DNA of 64,000 nt from Mycolicibacter minnesotensis (GCF_010731755.1 NZ_AP022589.1:4092001-4156000), one strand, 5' to 3'. Numbered from the stretch's first letter, positions 38,078 through 54,827 are shown. Notes: a model not told the origin generated them from the sequence alone. Made by a program: numbers and translations.

Positions 38078-39106
38078 CTAGCCGGGAGGCGCCACCACAG
38101 CAACGCAGTGCGACGACCCGCACGGCGTCCCGTCGACGCCGAATCCGCAGCCCAGGCCGCTCGGTTCGGTGACACGTTGCGGCGCAGCGCCGTCACGCAG
38201 TTCCTCGATCAGGCCGCGGGCCAGGCGGGCCAACCGCGGATCGGCGTTCGGAGTGACCGCGCGGGCATACGCGATGCCCGCCGCCTGCGCCTGGGACTGG
38301 ACCTCGTTGTCCAGGTCCCAGACCACCTCGATGTTGTCGCTGAGAAATCCAATGGGGCACACGATCACCGCAGACACCCCGGCGTCCGCCAGTGCGGCCA
38401 GATGAGCTTCGACGTCGGGTTCCAGCCAGGGCACCTGCGGCGGTCCCGAGCGCGACTGCCACACCTGGTCGTAATCGGTGTAGCCCGCGGCGGCGGCAAC
38501 CAGACTCGTAGCGTGCGCGACCTGGCGGCTGTAGATCCGCGGTCCGTAGCGCTCATCGGCGCGGACCGGGATGGAATGCGCGGTGAACACCAGCCGAGCG
38601 CCGGCCCGAAGATCGGCCGGCAGGCTGTCTGCAGCGGCAGCGATCGCCTCGGCGAACATGGTGACGAACAGCGGATGGTCGAAGTATTGGCGCAGTTTGA
38701 CCAGTTCGGGCGCGCCCGCGCCGGTTGCCTGGCGCGCCCGGGCGACGTCCTCGGCGTACTGATCGCAGCCGGAGTAGCCACCCCACGCCGAGGTGGGAAA
38801 CACCGCGGCGCGCCGAACGCCGTCGGCCGCCATCTGGGCCACCGTGTCCTCGACGTAGGGTTCCCAGTTGCGGTTGCCGAAATAGACTGGAAGTTCCGGC
38901 AATTCGGCGCGCAGGGCGTCTGCCAGCGCTCTGTTGATCCCGTTGATCGGCGATACTCCGCCGAAGTGCAGATAGTGCTCGGCCACCGCGTCCAACCGGG
39001 CGGCAGGCACGCCTCGGCCCCGAGTGACGTTCTCCAGGAACGGCCGAACCTGCTCGGGCCCTTCAGGGCCGCCGAACGACAGCAGCAGGACGGCGTCGAT
39101 GTCCAT
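38078..39106 (-). CDS. hemH: Ferrochelatase (HemH/CpfC)
   Basis: 342-aa ferrochelatase inserting Fe2+ into the porphyrin ring. Motifs: [20 protein letters not shown] at the N-terminus, [14 protein letters not shown], the active-site [15 protein letters not shown], and [19 protein letters not shown]. In actinobacteria this family acts on coproporphyrin III, so the more exact name would be CpfC. It starts 10 bp after the inhA stop and is probably the third gene of the fabG1-inhA-hemH transcript, as in M. tuberculosis. Confidence 0.96.
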   Translation of the reverse strand: MDIDAVLLLSFGGPEGPEQVRPFLENVTRGRGVPAARLDAVAEHYLHFGGVSPINGINRALADALRAELPELPVYFGNRNWEPYVEDTVAQMAADGVRRAAVFPTSAWGGYSGCDQYAEDVARARQATGAGAPELVKLRQYFDHPLFVTMFAEAIAAAADSLPADLRAGARLVFTAHSIPVRADERYGPRIYSRQVAHATSLVAAAAGYTDYDQVWQSRSGPPQVPWLEPDVEAHLAALADAGVSAVIVCPIGFLSDNIEVVWDLDNEVQSQAQAAGIAYARAVTPNADPRLARLARGLIEELRDGAAPQRVTEPSGLGCGFGVDGTPCGSSHCVAVVAPPG

Positions 39107-39116
39107 GAAGCGCCGT

Positions 39117-39926
39117 TCAGAGCAGCTGAGTGTGTGCGCCGCCGTCGGCGTAGACGATCGTCCCGGTGGTGGCGGGCAGCCAGTCGGACATCAGCGCGCA
39201 GACCGTCTTGGCCACCGGCGTCGGGTCCTTCATGTCCCAGCCGATCGGGGCGCGCTGGTCCCAGCCCTCTTCAAGCAACCGGATCTGCTCCCCGGCTCCC
39301 TCGCCGAGCGCTCCACCCACGATCGCGCTCATGGCCAGCGTCCGAATCGGACCTGCTGCCACGAGGTTGGACCGTACGCCGACCTGCCCAGCTTCACGCG
39401 CCACAAACCGGTTGACCGACTCCAGGGCGCTCTTGGCCACCGTCATCCAGTTGTAGGCCGGCATCGCCCGGGTCGGGTCGAAGTCCATGCCGACGATGGA
39501 GCCGCCGGGGTTCATGATCGGCAGCACCGCCTTGGCCAGCGACGCGTAGGAGTACGCGGAGATGTGGATGCCCTTGGCAACGTCCTCGTAGGGCGCGTCG
39601 AAGAACGGGTTGATTCCCATGCCGGTCTGCGGCATGAATCCGATGGAGTGCACCACCCCGTCGAGCTTGTTGCCCTCGCCGATCACCTCGGTGACGCGGG
39701 CGGCCAGCGTGTCGAGGTGTTCGTTGTTCTGCACGTCGAGCTCAAGCAGGGGCGCCGACTCGGGCAGCCGGTCGATGATCCGCTGGATCAGCCGCAGCCG
39801 GTCGAATCCGGTGCACACCAGTTGCGCGCCGGCCTCCTGGGCGACCTTGGCGATGTGGAATGCGATGGACGAGTCGGTGATGATCCCGGTGACCAGGATC
39901 CGCTTGCCTTCGAGAATGCCTGCCAT
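39117..39926 (-). CDS. inhA: Enoyl-ACP reductase InhA (FAS-II)
   Basis: 269 aa, exactly the usual InhA length. NADH-dependent reduction of 2-trans-enoyl-ACP in mycolic acid elongation; target of the isoniazid-NAD adduct and ethionamide. The N-terminus [20 protein letters not shown] holds the cofactor loop, including I16, I21 and S20. The active-site region has [12 protein letters not shown] (S94, the resistance position, is wild type), YSYAS and [21 protein letters not shown] with the Tyr-x6-Lys pair. The start MAGILEGKR at 39926 is the conserved one; a longer in-frame reading through the fabG1 region is spurious. It lies 32 bp downstream of fabG1. Confidence 0.98.
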   Translation of the reverse strand: MAGILEGKRILVTGIITDSSIAFHIAKVAQEAGAQLVCTGFDRLRLIQRIIDRLPESAPLLELDVQNNEHLDTLAARVTEVIGEGNKLDGVVHSIGFMPQTGMGINPFFDAPYEDVAKGIHISAYSYASLAKAVLPIMNPGGSIVGMDFDPTRAMPAYNWMTVAKSALESVNRFVAREAGQVGVRSNLVAAGPIRTLAMSAIVGGALGEGAGEQIRLLEEGWDQRAPIGWDMKDPTPVAKTVCALMSDWLPATTGTIVYADGGAHTQLL

Positions 39927-39958
39927 GAAGTTCCCTATCTTCGAATCTGAACAGTTCG

Positions 39959-40801
<843 letters not shown>

Positions 40802-41809
40802 CTAGGCGGGCAAGCGGCGGTTGAGCAGCAGCGCAGTGAACCCGGCCAGCGCCAAGACAAAGGCGCCCAGCCGGAGCCAGCCGGTGCTGGCCTCACCGCG
40901 AATGGTCTCGAAGCCGATCTGGTCCTGCAGGGTTGCATAGACCTCTTTGAGCTGGGCCAGGCTGGAGGCGGTGTAGGCGCTACCGCCGGAGAGGTCGGCG
41001 ATCTTCTTCAGCGAGTCGTCGTCGACCGGTACCGGCTGACGCTGCTCGTTGATCTCGACGTAGCCGTAGGCCGTGCCGAACGAGATCGTCGACACCGGCA
41101 CCCCCTGGTCCTTAGCGGTCCGCGCCGCGGTGAACGCCCCTTTGGGGTTGTCAGGGTTGGACGGCACGGTCTCCTTGCCGTCGGAGAGCAGCACGATCCG
41201 GGCCGGTGGCGGGGTGTCACCACCGCCGATGACGGCGCCCACGGTGGCGATCGCCTGCAGCGCGGTGAAGATTCCCTCGCCGGTGGCGGTGCGGTCCGCC
41301 AGTTGCAGCTTGTCGATCGCGGCCTTGGTCGCCTCACGATTGGTGGTCGGCGAAGTCAGCACGGTCGCCGTGCCTGCGTAGGCGATCAGGCCCAGGTTGA
41401 TGCCCGCGGTGAGCTCGTCGGCGAACTGCTTGCCGGCTTCCTGCGCGGCCGCCAACCGGGAGGGTGCGACGTCGGTGGCCCGCATCGACTGCGAGACGTC
41501 GATCACCAGCATCACCACGGCACGGTTGCGCGGAATCCGGATGTCGTGGGTGGGCCCCGCCATGGCGACGGTGAACAGCAGCAGCGAGCTGACCAGCAGG
41601 ACCGCCGACAGATGGCGCCAGCGGGTCGGCGTCTTGGGCGCCACGCTCTCCAGCAACTCCATGTTGGCGAACCGCAGAATCCGCCGCTGCCGTGCCACCT
41701 GCATGAGGATGTAGAGCACGACCAGCCCCACGACCACGAACAGGAACAGGAAGAACCAGGGGTGCGCAAAGCCCGACAAGGTCATCGGCCCGAGTAGCGG
41801 CAATGTCAT
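40802..41809 (-). CDS. VWA-domain membrane protein, Rv1481-like
   Basis: 335-aa membrane protein. Two N-terminal helices ([21 protein letters not shown] and the [19 protein letters not shown] region), a von Willebrand A domain (about 95-290) with the metal-site DVSQSM (DxSxS) and a later TG/SDGKE pair, and a C-terminal helix. This BatA-like protein works with MoxR AAA+ ATPases and DUF58 partners; the three genes are adjacent here. Their substrate in mycobacteria is unknown, although linkage to ripA/ripB suggests envelope assembly. Confidence 0.92.
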   Translation of the reverse strand: MTLPLLGPMTLSGFAHPWFFLFLFVVVGLVVLYILMQVARQRRILRFANMELLESVAPKTPTRWRHLSAVLLVSSLLLFTVAMAGPTHDIRIPRNRAVVMLVIDVSQSMRATDVAPSRLAAAQEAGKQFADELTAGINLGLIAYAGTATVLTSPTTNREATKAAIDKLQLADRTATGEGIFTALQAIATVGAVIGGGDTPPPARIVLLSDGKETVPSNPDNPKGAFTAARTAKDQGVPVSTISFGTAYGYVEINEQRQPVPVDDDSLKKIADLSGGSAYTASSLAQLKEVYATLQDQIGFETIRGEASTGWLRLGAFVLALAGFTALLLNRRLPA

Positions 41810-41837
41810 AACAGACCTGTCTGTTTACGAGTCGAGT

Positions 41838-42811
41838 TCACGGCGTCCCCGCCAGCGCGCCGCGCCGGCGTGACTCGACGAATCGGACGATGTCGGCGAT
41901 CCAGTCCCGGTCGGTCCGCAACCCCAGTAACGGCGCACCGCAGCTGCGCAAGGCCCGCACGACGTCTGCGTGGTGGGCCACCGCTGCCCGGGCGAAATCA
42001 TCGCGAAGCTTGGCGTCGATGGTGAACTCGCGGGTGACCCCGGACTCGGTGTCCTGCAAAACCACGTCGCCGACGTCGGGTAGCTCGACGTCGCGCGGAT
42101 CGAGGACCTCGATGCCCAGCACCTCGTGCCGCGCGGCAACCGCCCGCAGTGGCCGCATCCAGTTGATCGGGCCGAGGAAGTCGCTGATGATGACCGCCAT
42201 ACCCCGTCGGCGCTCGGGCCGGCGCAGCGCGTCGATGGCCGCCGCCAGATCACCGCGCACCCCGACGGGGGCGCGTGGAATGGTGGCGATGGTCCGCAGC
42301 AGGGTCTGCTCGTGATTGCGGCCGGAGCGGGCCGGCACACGTACGACGTTCTGACCGTTGGTGACCAGCGCGCCCAGCCGGTTACCTCCGCCGCTGTTGA
42401 GGTAGACGATGGCCGACGCCGCGGCCACCGCCAGGTCACGCTTCTCACAGGTGGAGGTGCCGAAATCCATGCTGGCCGACATGTCCACCACCAGCCAGGT
42501 CTCCAGCTCGCGATCGGCGATCATCTGTCGGACGTGCGGATGGGTGGTACGGGCCGTGACCGACCAGTCCATCCGGCGTACGTCGTCACCGGGCTGGTAG
42601 AGCCGCGACTCCCCCGGCTCGGAGCCCGGTCCTGGGATCAGGCCCAGGTGGTCGCCGTGCAGCACACCGTCGAGCTTGCGCTTGACCGTGAGCTCCAAGG
42701 TGCGCAGCGCCGCCGCCAGCTTGGGATCGCGGATTCCTCCGCGCAGCATCGACGGCGGAGCGGTGCTGGTTCCGGGCGTCTGAGACGATCCAGCCCCGGT
42801 GTCGGGCTCGC

Positions 42812-42815
<4 letters not shown>
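41838..42815 (-). CDS. DUF58 domain-containing protein, Rv1480-like
   Basis: 325-aa cytosolic protein. The DUF58 signature is seen as GESRLYQPGDDVRRMDWSVTART, followed by a VWA-like segment with DMSASMDFGTS. In MoxR-DUF58-VWA clusters this protein is thought to bridge the ATPase and the membrane VWA protein. It starts at GTG 42815, overlapping the moxR1 stop (GTGA), and ends 28 bp before the Rv1481-like gene, so all three are probably one transcript. Confidence 0.92.
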
Positions 42816-43933
<1,118 letters not shown>

Positions 43934-44065
43934 CGACAAATCCTCCACAAAGGTCGGTCAGACACAACTGCTTGCACGGCACGTGGCCGAGGGGCAGCGT
44001 TGTGCCCGCGTTCAACTATTCCAGGGTTCGTAGCATCCGTCGACGTAAGGGCTCGTCGCGACTGC

Positions 44066-44767
44066 TCAGTACTCGATTATCCGGGTCAGGTAGGGCGTCA
44101 TTCCCGACGTCCTCACCGGGCTGACCACCACCTTGCCGGCACTGCCCGAGGCCTCCAGCATCTTGCCGCCACCTAGGTACATCGTGACGTGCTGGCCGCC
44201 GCCGGGCCCGTACAACATCAGATCCCCACGCCTGGCCTGGCTGGGCGGTATGTGCCGGCCGGCGTTGTACTGGTCGCCGGAGAAGCGTGGGATCAGCACT
44301 CCGACACCAGCGAACGCGTAGCGCATCAGCCCCGAGCAGTCGAAGCCGACGGTGCCCGCACCGGAGTCGACTCCCTTGCTCGGGCCGGTCAGCGATCCAC
44401 CGCCCCAGGAGTAGGGCACACCCATCTGCGCGCCGCCGCGCCGAATGACGTACTCGATGGCTTGCTTGCCGTGCACCCGCTGACCGGGCGACACGTTGCC
44501 GGCGGCCTCGTCGCCGACGTTGAACCCCAGGCCGGACAGGAATTTGCGGCCCAGATCCATGGTGGTCTGGGTGGCGTTGGCGGTGGCCTGCAGCGATGCG
44601 TTGGCAATTGCCAGCGGGTCACCGGGCGCGCCGGCGCTGATCGTGGCCGGCAGTGTGGGGTCCCAGCCGGGGTCGGCCGAAGCCGGCGCAGCCAGGCCCA
44701 GCATCACGGGGATCGCCACCAGCAGCGACCCCATGAGGCGAGATAGTCGTAAGGAAATCTGTTGCAT
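44066..44767 (-). CDS. ripB: Peptidoglycan endopeptidase RipB (NlpC/P60)
   Basis: 233-aa secreted D,L-endopeptidase. A signal peptide (LMGSLLVAIPVMLGLAAPASA) is followed by a short linker and a C-terminal NlpC/P60 domain with C144 in FDCSGLMRY, H193 in GQHVTMYLG and Glu in KMLEASG. The 49-residue Cys-His spacing matches RipA. Unlike RipA it lacks the long coiled-coil N-domain, so it may be less tightly autoinhibited. It lies 10 bp downstream of ripA, and 132 bp separate it from moxR1. Confidence 0.95.
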   Translation of the reverse strand: MQQISLRLSRLMGSLLVAIPVMLGLAAPASADPGWDPTLPATISAGAPGDPLAIANASLQATANATQTTMDLGRKFLSGLGFNVGDEAAGNVSPGQRVHGKQAIEYVIRRGGAQMGVPYSWGGGSLTGPSKGVDSGAGTVGFDCSGLMRYAFAGVGVLIPRFSGDQYNAGRHIPPSQARRGDLMLYGPGGGQHVTMYLGGGKMLEASGSAGKVVVSPVRTSGMTPYLTRIIEY

Positions 44768-44777
44768 TGCTCCGCCG

Positions 44778-46217
44778 TCAGTACTCGATGTATCGGACCA
44801 CGAAAGGCGTCATACCGCTCTTGCGTACCGGGGACACCTTCACTGTCTGGCCCACGTCGGGCGCCTCCAGCATCAGGCCGTTGCCGAGGTAGAGCGTCAC
44901 GTGCTGACTGCCACCCGGCCCGTAGAAGATGACGTCGCCGCGCCGCGCGAGCGCCGACGGGATCTGGCGCCCCATCTTGTACTGCGAGCCCGAGTAGTGC
45001 GGCAGCTTGATACCGACGCCGGCGAACGCGTACAGGATCAGTCCGGAGCAGTCGAAACCGACGGTGCCCGATCCAGAGCCGATCCCGCGGCCCGGACCCG
45101 CGGCCGTGCCACCGCCCCAGGAGTAGGGCACACCGCGCTGGGCAAGCCCACGGCGAATCACGTATTCAGAGGCCTGCTTGCCGTAGACCCGCGGAATCTG
45201 GCCGTTGTTGATACCGGTGGAGTCCGGCTTGGCCAACCCGATGGACTGCAGGAACTTCTGACCCAGATTGGCCGTGACCTGTGCCGAGGTCTGGGAGATT
45301 CCCAGTACCTGGTTGATGACCGCGATCGGGTCACCGGGGACATCGGCGCTGGGGATCATCGGCAGGGTCGGGTCCCAGGGACCGTCCCAGTGTGCGGGCT
45401 GACTGGCGGCCATGGGACCGGCGACGGGAGCGCCAGGATTTCCCCATCGGTCGCCGCCGGTGCCCCCGGGCGAAGCCTGTCCGCCCTGGGGCGTGTCGCT
45501 GCCGCGAGCGGCGGCAAGCTTGGCTTGGGCCTGGCTGCGACGGGCGGCCAACCGGTCGATCTCGCCCTGCTGCTCGCCGAACTTGCGCTGGGTGTCGGTG
45601 AGTGCGGCCACGGCGGCGTCCTGGCTGGACTGCGCGTCCGCGAGCGCTTGGTCGGCTTTCTGCTTGGCCAGCCGAGCCGCCGACTCCTTGTTCAGTTGTT
45701 CGGTGCGGGCTCGCTTGAGGTTGTCCAGGGCCTGCTGGGAGCTCAGTGCCAGGGACTGGCCGGCGGCGGCCGTGGCGATCATCTCCGAGGGGTTGGCCGC
45801 GGTCAGATAGCTGTCCGAGGGGCCGTTGACGTAGGTCGACGCGGCAAAGGTGTTGAAGCGGCGCTGCGCGGCGGCGATCGCTGCATCGGCGTCGGCGATC
45901 GCCTGATGACCGACTTCGACCTCGCGCTGGGCAGCGGCGGCATCGTCGCGTGCGGTCTGCAGGTCCACCAGGGCCTTGTTGACCCCCTCCTTCTCCTCGG
46001 CGATCTGCGCGCCCAGATTCTGCAGTTGTTGGTTGGCGTCGGCGACGTCGGCGATCAGGGCGGCAATACCGTCGGGGTCCTGTCCGGGCTGGGCTGTGGC
46101 CAGTCCGGGGGTGCCCAGCAGCATTGCGGCGCTGAGCACCGTCACCGTCGCGGGCTTGGTGAAGCGGGTGGCCAGTCGGAAAGCAGAGCCATCGGAGCCA
46201 CAGCGGATGCGTCTCAT
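44778..46217 (-). CDS. ripA: Peptidoglycan endopeptidase RipA (NlpC/P60)
   Basis: 479-aa cell-separation hydrolase cutting the peptide stem of peptidoglycan, known to work with RpfB at the septum. Signal peptide near residues 20-42, an Ala/Gln-rich coiled-coil domain (about 50-245) that regulates activity, a Gly/Pro linker (about 250-285), and a C-terminal NlpC/P60 domain with C390, H439 and E451. The spacings (49 and 12) equal C383-H432-E444 of M. tuberculosis RipA. The start MRRIRCGSD at 46217 matches the family; a 24-residue upstream extension in frame is unlikely. First gene of ripA-ripB, with a palindrome-bearing upstream region. Confidence 0.96.
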   Translation of the reverse strand: MRRIRCGSDGSAFRLATRFTKPATVTVLSAAMLLGTPGLATAQPGQDPDGIAALIADVADANQQLQNLGAQIAEEKEGVNKALVDLQTARDDAAAAQREVEVGHQAIADADAAIAAAQRRFNTFAASTYVNGPSDSYLTAANPSEMIATAAAGQSLALSSQQALDNLKRARTEQLNKESAARLAKQKADQALADAQSSQDAAVAALTDTQRKFGEQQGEIDRLAARRSQAQAKLAAARGSDTPQGGQASPGGTGGDRWGNPGAPVAGPMAASQPAHWDGPWDPTLPMIPSADVPGDPIAVINQVLGISQTSAQVTANLGQKFLQSIGLAKPDSTGINNGQIPRVYGKQASEYVIRRGLAQRGVPYSWGGGTAAGPGRGIGSGSGTVGFDCSGLILYAFAGVGIKLPHYSGSQYKMGRQIPSALARRGDVIFYGPGGSQHVTLYLGNGLMLEAPDVGQTVKVSPVRKSGMTPFVVRYIEY

Positions 46218-46356
46218 TTCGGCTTGGTTCTCCTCGGACTCTGAGCAGGCGGCGCCGAGCTTCGGCCGGTGGCAAAAGCACAGAAACAACAGGGGTTAAC
46301 AGCTGCGCCTTTTGAGACCATACGTCACATAAGTCACTGGAGAAACGTTCGTAACA

Positions 46357-46374
46357 AACTACATTGATGTAGTT
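46357..46374. promoter_or_regulatory. 18-bp perfect palindrome in the ripA upstream region
   Basis: AACTACAT-TG-ATGTAGTT has 8-bp arms and a 2-bp centre, 140 bp before the ripA start in AT-richer DNA. The 2-nt centre makes an RNA hairpin unlikely, so a dimeric regulator's operator is the simpler reading. Just beyond lie two GTGACC repeats 11 bp apart (46384-46389, 46395-46400), a spacing seen for response regulators; MtrA is reported to control ripA in M. tuberculosis. Assignment is inference. Confidence 0.5.
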
Positions 46375-46472
46375 AAGCCGGTTGTGACCATTCGGTGACC
46401 TATTAATTTGCCCCAGAGCACCGTCGGGCGGCCAATAGTCGCCTAATTTCCAGATTTACGCAGCTAGTGGCG

Positions 46473-49991
<3,519 letters not shown>

Positions 49992-50005
49992 ACGGCGATC
50001 ACCTG

Positions 50006-50569
50006 ATGCCCAGGGTCAGCGAGGATCACCTGGCGGCCCGGCGCCGTCAGATCCTCGATGGCGCGCGGCGTTGTTTCGCCGCCTACGGCTACGACCAGGC
50101 GACGGTGCGACGACTCGAGCAGACGGTGGGCTTGTCGCGCGGGGCGATCTTCCATCACTTCCGCGACAAGGACACCCTGTTCTTCGAGTTGGCCCGCGAG
50201 GACGCCGAGCGGATGGCCGATCTGACCTCACGGGAGGGCCTGATCGGCGTGATGCGGGACATGCTGGCCGCGCCCGAGCAGTTCGACTGGCTGGCCACCC
50301 GGCTGGAGATCGCCCGTAAGTTGCGCCACGACCCGGAGTTCAGCCGCGGCTGGGCGGAGCGGTCAGCCGAATTGGCCGCTGCCACAACCGATCGGCTGCG
50401 GCGACAGAAGCAGGCCGGTCGGGTGCGCAACGACGTCGCTGCCGAAGTTCTGCACTGCTATCTGGATCTGGTGCTCGACGGCCTGATCGCGCGACTGGCC
50501 TCGGGCGAGGACCCGCAGCGGCTCTCCGCGGTCCTCGACATGGTCGAGGACTCGGTGCGGCACAGCTGA
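50006..50569 (+). CDS. acnR: TetR-family repressor of aconitase (AcnR, Rv1474c-like)
   Basis: 187-aa TetR regulator. The N-terminal HTH spans RRRQILDGARRCFAAYG, then ATVRRLEQTVGLSRGAIFHHFRDKD, the usual recognition helix with its HHF ending. The C-terminal ligand domain (about 60-187) contains no recognised effector signature. It lies 14 bp after acn in the same transcript, as in Corynebacterium (AcnR) and M. tuberculosis (Rv1474c), so it very likely represses acn and itself through the site at 47075-47090. Iron or citrate sensing is reported for relatives; it is not visible here. Confidence 0.92.
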   Translation: MPRVSEDHLAARRRQILDGARRCFAAYGYDQATVRRLEQTVGLSRGAIFHHFRDKDTLFFELAREDAERMADLTSREGLIGVMRDMLAAPEQFDWLATRLEIARKLRHDPEFSRGWAERSAELAAATTDRLRRQKQAGRVRNDVAAEVLHCYLDLVLDGLIARLASGEDPQRLSAVLDMVEDSVRHS

Positions 50570-50674
50570 TTTCGCTGGGCTGGGACGGTTCACACACCGA
50601 GCGTGTACTCAGACCGAATTTCCCGCCGAAATCTCGCTCTGCGTGCACGTTCGGCGAGGTGCTCGGCAGGAGCG

Positions 50675-50875
50675 CTAGCGCGAACGGGTGCGGTGGTTGG
50701 GCCCACCCCGGCTGCGCATCGCCGCCCCGGACTCCCGCAGCATGCTGTGCACCGATCCGTAGGAGCGTCCTGTCGATGCCGCCAAGGTCCGGATACTCGC
50801 TCCACCTTCGTAGGCGGTGCGCAACTCGACCAGCTGCCGATCACGCAGCTTCTTGGGTTTCGTCGTCGTTGCCAC
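50675..50875 (-). CDS. Small helix-turn-helix protein, Rv1473A-like
   Basis: 66-aa basic protein. One HTH is visible in LVELRTAYEGGASIRTLAASTGRSYGSVHSMLRESG, flanked by a lysine-rich N-terminus and an Arg-rich tail. Rv1473A is a possible transcriptional regulator of the same length and place; the family resembles the HTH of the WhiB-neighbour/IS-derived Sigma-4-like group but is conserved on its own in mycobacteria. It lies 92 bp downstream of the ABC-F gene and is convergent with acnR. Target unknown. Confidence 0.85.
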   Translation of the reverse strand: MATTTKPKKLRDRQLVELRTAYEGGASIRTLAASTGRSYGSVHSMLRESGAAMRSRGGPNHRTRSR

Positions 50876-50967
50876 GTCCCCTCACCATCCCCTCGCCGCC
50901 TGGACGGGTTCAGCGTAGGAAGGCGGCGGCCCTGACGGGCGACTTTGAGGGAAATGCCGACAGGCCG

Positions 50968-52602
<1,635 letters not shown>

Positions 52603-52649
52603 GCGCGCGTACTCCCGTCGTGGTGGTGCTACTTATCGTCGGTGCTGAC

Positions 52650-53470
52650 TTATTTGTCGTCAGGGAAGGCCGGTGGGCGCTTCTCGGCGCGCGCAGCGAC
52701 GGCTTCCTCGAAGTTGCTGGTCAGCAGGCGCACGTAGAGCTGTCCGAGCCCCTCGGCCTGCATGTGCCCCTCCAGACTACCGGCGTCGAGTCCGCTCCAG
52801 AGCGTCCGCTTGGTCAATTCGACTCCCGGCCGGGAGAAACCGGCGATCCGCTCGGCCATGTCATAGCAGGTGTCCAGCAGCTCGGCGGTCTCCACGACAC
52901 GGGAGACCAGGCCGATTCGCTCGGCCTCGGCGGCATCGACGTCGCGGCCGGTGAGCATGATCTCGAACGCCCGTGACGCCCCGATTGCGCGGGGCAGCAG
53001 ATAGCTCAGCCCCAGTTCACTGGCGGTCAGCCCGTTGTTGATGCCGGCCGCCCGAAAATAGGCGTCCGACGCCGCCACCCGGATGTCGGACGCCAGCGCC
53101 AGACACAGACCCCGCCGATGGCGGCCCCGTTGACCGCGGCGATCACCGGTTGGTGCAGGCGCCGCAACGCCAGGATGATCTCGTCGAGCAATTCCATCGA
53201 CCGCAACCCGAACGTGGGCCGGGTCAGTCCGGCCACGTGCGGCACCGAACCCGCGGACTTGTGGTCGGCACCCGAAGAGAACCCCCGACCCGCCCCGGTC
53301 AGCACCACCACCCGCACCGAGTTGTCGTAGCTGACATCGGCCAACGCGTCGCGCAGCGGAACCATGACGTCGAACGCCATGGAGTTCATCCGCTCCGGGC
53401 GGTTCAGCGTGATCTGCGCGACGTGTGGACGCGGACGGTCGACCAGGATGAACTCGGATTCAGAAGGCAC
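52650..53470 (-). pseudogene. echA12: Enoyl-CoA hydratase/isomerase EchA12 with a single-base frameshift
   Basis: Crotonase-family gene split into two frames. The first (53470 to about 53113) gives ILVDRPRPHVAQITLNRPERMNS, an oxyanion-hole region GFSSGADHKSAG and NGAAIGG; the second (from about 53110) gives AYFRAAGINNGLTASELGLSYLLPRAIG to the C-terminus PPAFPDDK. The expected GGGLCLALA reading needs one more base in the run at 53110-53113 (C on the + strand). With it, a normal 274-aa protein results. Either a recent inactivation or a sequence error. Start GTG 53470. It lies between the ABC-F gene and thioredoxin, as in M. tuberculosis. Confidence 0.85.
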
Positions 53471-53496
53471 GCAAGCACGCTATCGCGTGCGGGTGC

Positions 53497-53871
53497 TCAG
53501 ACCTGTTCGGGCTTGCTCTGCGTGGCCTGCTCGGCCAACGCAGCGTCGACGTCGAGGTCCTTGACCTGCTGGACCAGGTCCTCCAGCGCCGCAGCGGGCA
53601 GGGCGCCGGCCTGGTTGAACACCAGCGTGCCGTTCTTGAACGCCATCAGTGTCGGGATGGAACGGATCTGGGCGGCAGCCGCCAACTGCTGCTCGGCCTC
53701 GGTGTCGACCTTGGCGAACACCACGTCGGGGTGCTTGTCGGAGACGGCCGCGAAGGTGGGCGCGAACGAGCGACACGGCCCGCACCAGGACGCCCAGAAG
53801 TCCACGAGCACGATGTCGTTGTCGGCGATGGTTTCTTCAAACTTCGCTGCGGTGAGGTCTTGAGTTGCCAT
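53497..53871 (-). CDS. trxA: Thioredoxin (Rv1471-like)
   Basis: 124-aa thioredoxin fold with the redox motif WASWCGPCRSFAP and the cis-Pro region RSIPTLMAFKNG. The N-terminus DLTAAKFEETIADNDIVLVDFW and overall length are standard. It reduces protein disulfides with electrons from thioredoxin reductase. The M. tuberculosis gene at this place is Rv1471, named trxB1 there. It lies 26 bp upstream of echA12 on the same strand. Confidence 0.93.
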   Translation of the reverse strand: MATQDLTAAKFEETIADNDIVLVDFWASWCGPCRSFAPTFAAVSDKHPDVVFAKVDTEAEQQLAAAAQIRSIPTLMAFKNGTLVFNQAGALPAAALEDLVQQVKDLDVDAALAEQATQSKPEQV

Positions 53872-53985
53872 GACTGGCTCAACGCTCAGTTATCCCGCGG
53901 TGTTCCCGGCTGCACACCGCGCTGATCTGGCCGCGAACGGAAGTCGCCGCCGTGGCTCGGCGGCGACTCCCTCTCACGGCAGCGG

Positions 53986-54156
53986 TCAGCGGAACGTGTC
54001 CTTGATGTTCTCGCCGGTCTTCTTGACGTTGGCCTTCAGCTGATCCTTCTTGCCTTCAGCCTCGGTGTCTTTGTCACCGGTGACCTTGCCGGCTTGTTCC
54101 TTGACTTTGCCGCTCGCGTGCTGGGCGGCATTTTTGGCCTTGTCGACGATTCCCAT
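53986..54156 (-). CDS. CsbD-family stress protein
   Basis: 56-aa highly charged protein. MGIVDKAKNAAQHASGKVKE, then QAGKVTGDKDTEAEGKKDQ and KANVKKTGENIKDTFR, is the CsbD pattern. Members are general-stress proteins, abundant but of unknown biochemical role. The ATG at 54156 has AAAGGA about 10 nt upstream; a start six codons earlier lacks one. It is absent from the corresponding M. tuberculosis interval, in a species-variable patch. Confidence 0.85.
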   Translation of the reverse strand: MGIVDKAKNAAQHASGKVKEQAGKVTGDKDTEAEGKKDQLKANVKKTGENIKDTFR

Positions 54157-54345
54157 GGAGAGTTGTCCTTTCACTTGGTGGTCAACTGCGCAACTGCAGC
54201 CGGCCGCGTCACGACTGCGCCGTCGGCGTTGCCGTCAACCTGCCCACCGTTTCCGGGTGCAGGAGTTCGTAGATTCATGCCGGTAGTGGCGGGGTTGGCA
54301 GCGACGAACGTCCGGCGGCCGCGCCGTTGCTAGCAGCCGCCGTTG

Positions 54346-54525
54346 CTAGTAGTAGTGGCGACGACCGCCGACCGCGTGGCCCGCTCTCCCGGCGAACATC
54401 AGGATCAGGCCAACAATCAAGAGGACCACGCCGATGGAGAACAAGACGTTCGCGTAGGCGAAGGCAGGGACAAGGGCGGGCAGGACAAGCCCAAGAACGA
54501 TGAGGATGACTCCGAGGGAAATCAT
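54346..54525 (-). CDS. Small two-helix membrane protein, DUF6131-like
   Basis: 59-aa protein made of two hydrophobic helices (MISLGVILIVLGLVLPALV and FSIGVVLLIVGLILMFAG) and a short basic tail GHAVGGRRHYY. The GGRRHYY ending is what I remember of the mycobacterial DUF6131 family; function unknown. The ATG at 54525 is preferred because the in-frame upstream extension is unlike any membrane protein N-terminus. Its stop lies in the second copy of an 11-bp direct repeat (GCCGTTGCTAG at 54323-54333 and 54339-54349). Confidence 0.75.
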   Translation of the reverse strand: MISLGVILIVLGLVLPALVPAFAYANVLFSIGVVLLIVGLILMFAGRAGHAVGGRRHYY

Positions 54526-54827
54526 TGCGGTTACCCGACTTTCTGGCGAAGCCCAAGTCAGCCACGACCTGGTGGTGATGGTCTGATTCGTGGGTCGTAC
54601 TCGTTGGGGTATGCCCACCTTGGAGCACTGACAAACCACTTTTCTCTTCCGCCCGCCGAGACATCGCGGCAATTCTGGAACCTCCGAACCGCGCGGAATT
54701 CCCGACCGCCGGCGCATACACAGCCCACACACAGCTCAGAGCAAGGCGGTGGACAGCCGCACCGCCGACGGTGATATGACGTAACCAGGACAGCCGCACC
54801 CGCGAGGTCCACGATTGGAGCATCTTG
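54526..54827. other. 302-bp intergenic region between divergent small genes
   Basis: No gene with credible codon use or family was found. It separates the DUF6131-like gene from the secreted DUF5666-like gene and must carry both promoters. The only clear element is GGAG at 54817-54820 ahead of the ATG at 54828. No significant inverted repeat was seen. Confidence 0.5.

Noticed and set aside
38056..38100. Terminator hairpin between the Rv1486c-like gene and hemH
   Set aside because: Only a 6-bp interrupted stem (CGCCTC/GAGGCG) could be drawn; too weak to call.
54323..54349. Two copies of an 11-bp direct repeat as an attachment site or transposon footprint
   Set aside because: No inverted ends, integrase or tRNA nearby; more likely local slippage at the end of the DUF6131-like gene.
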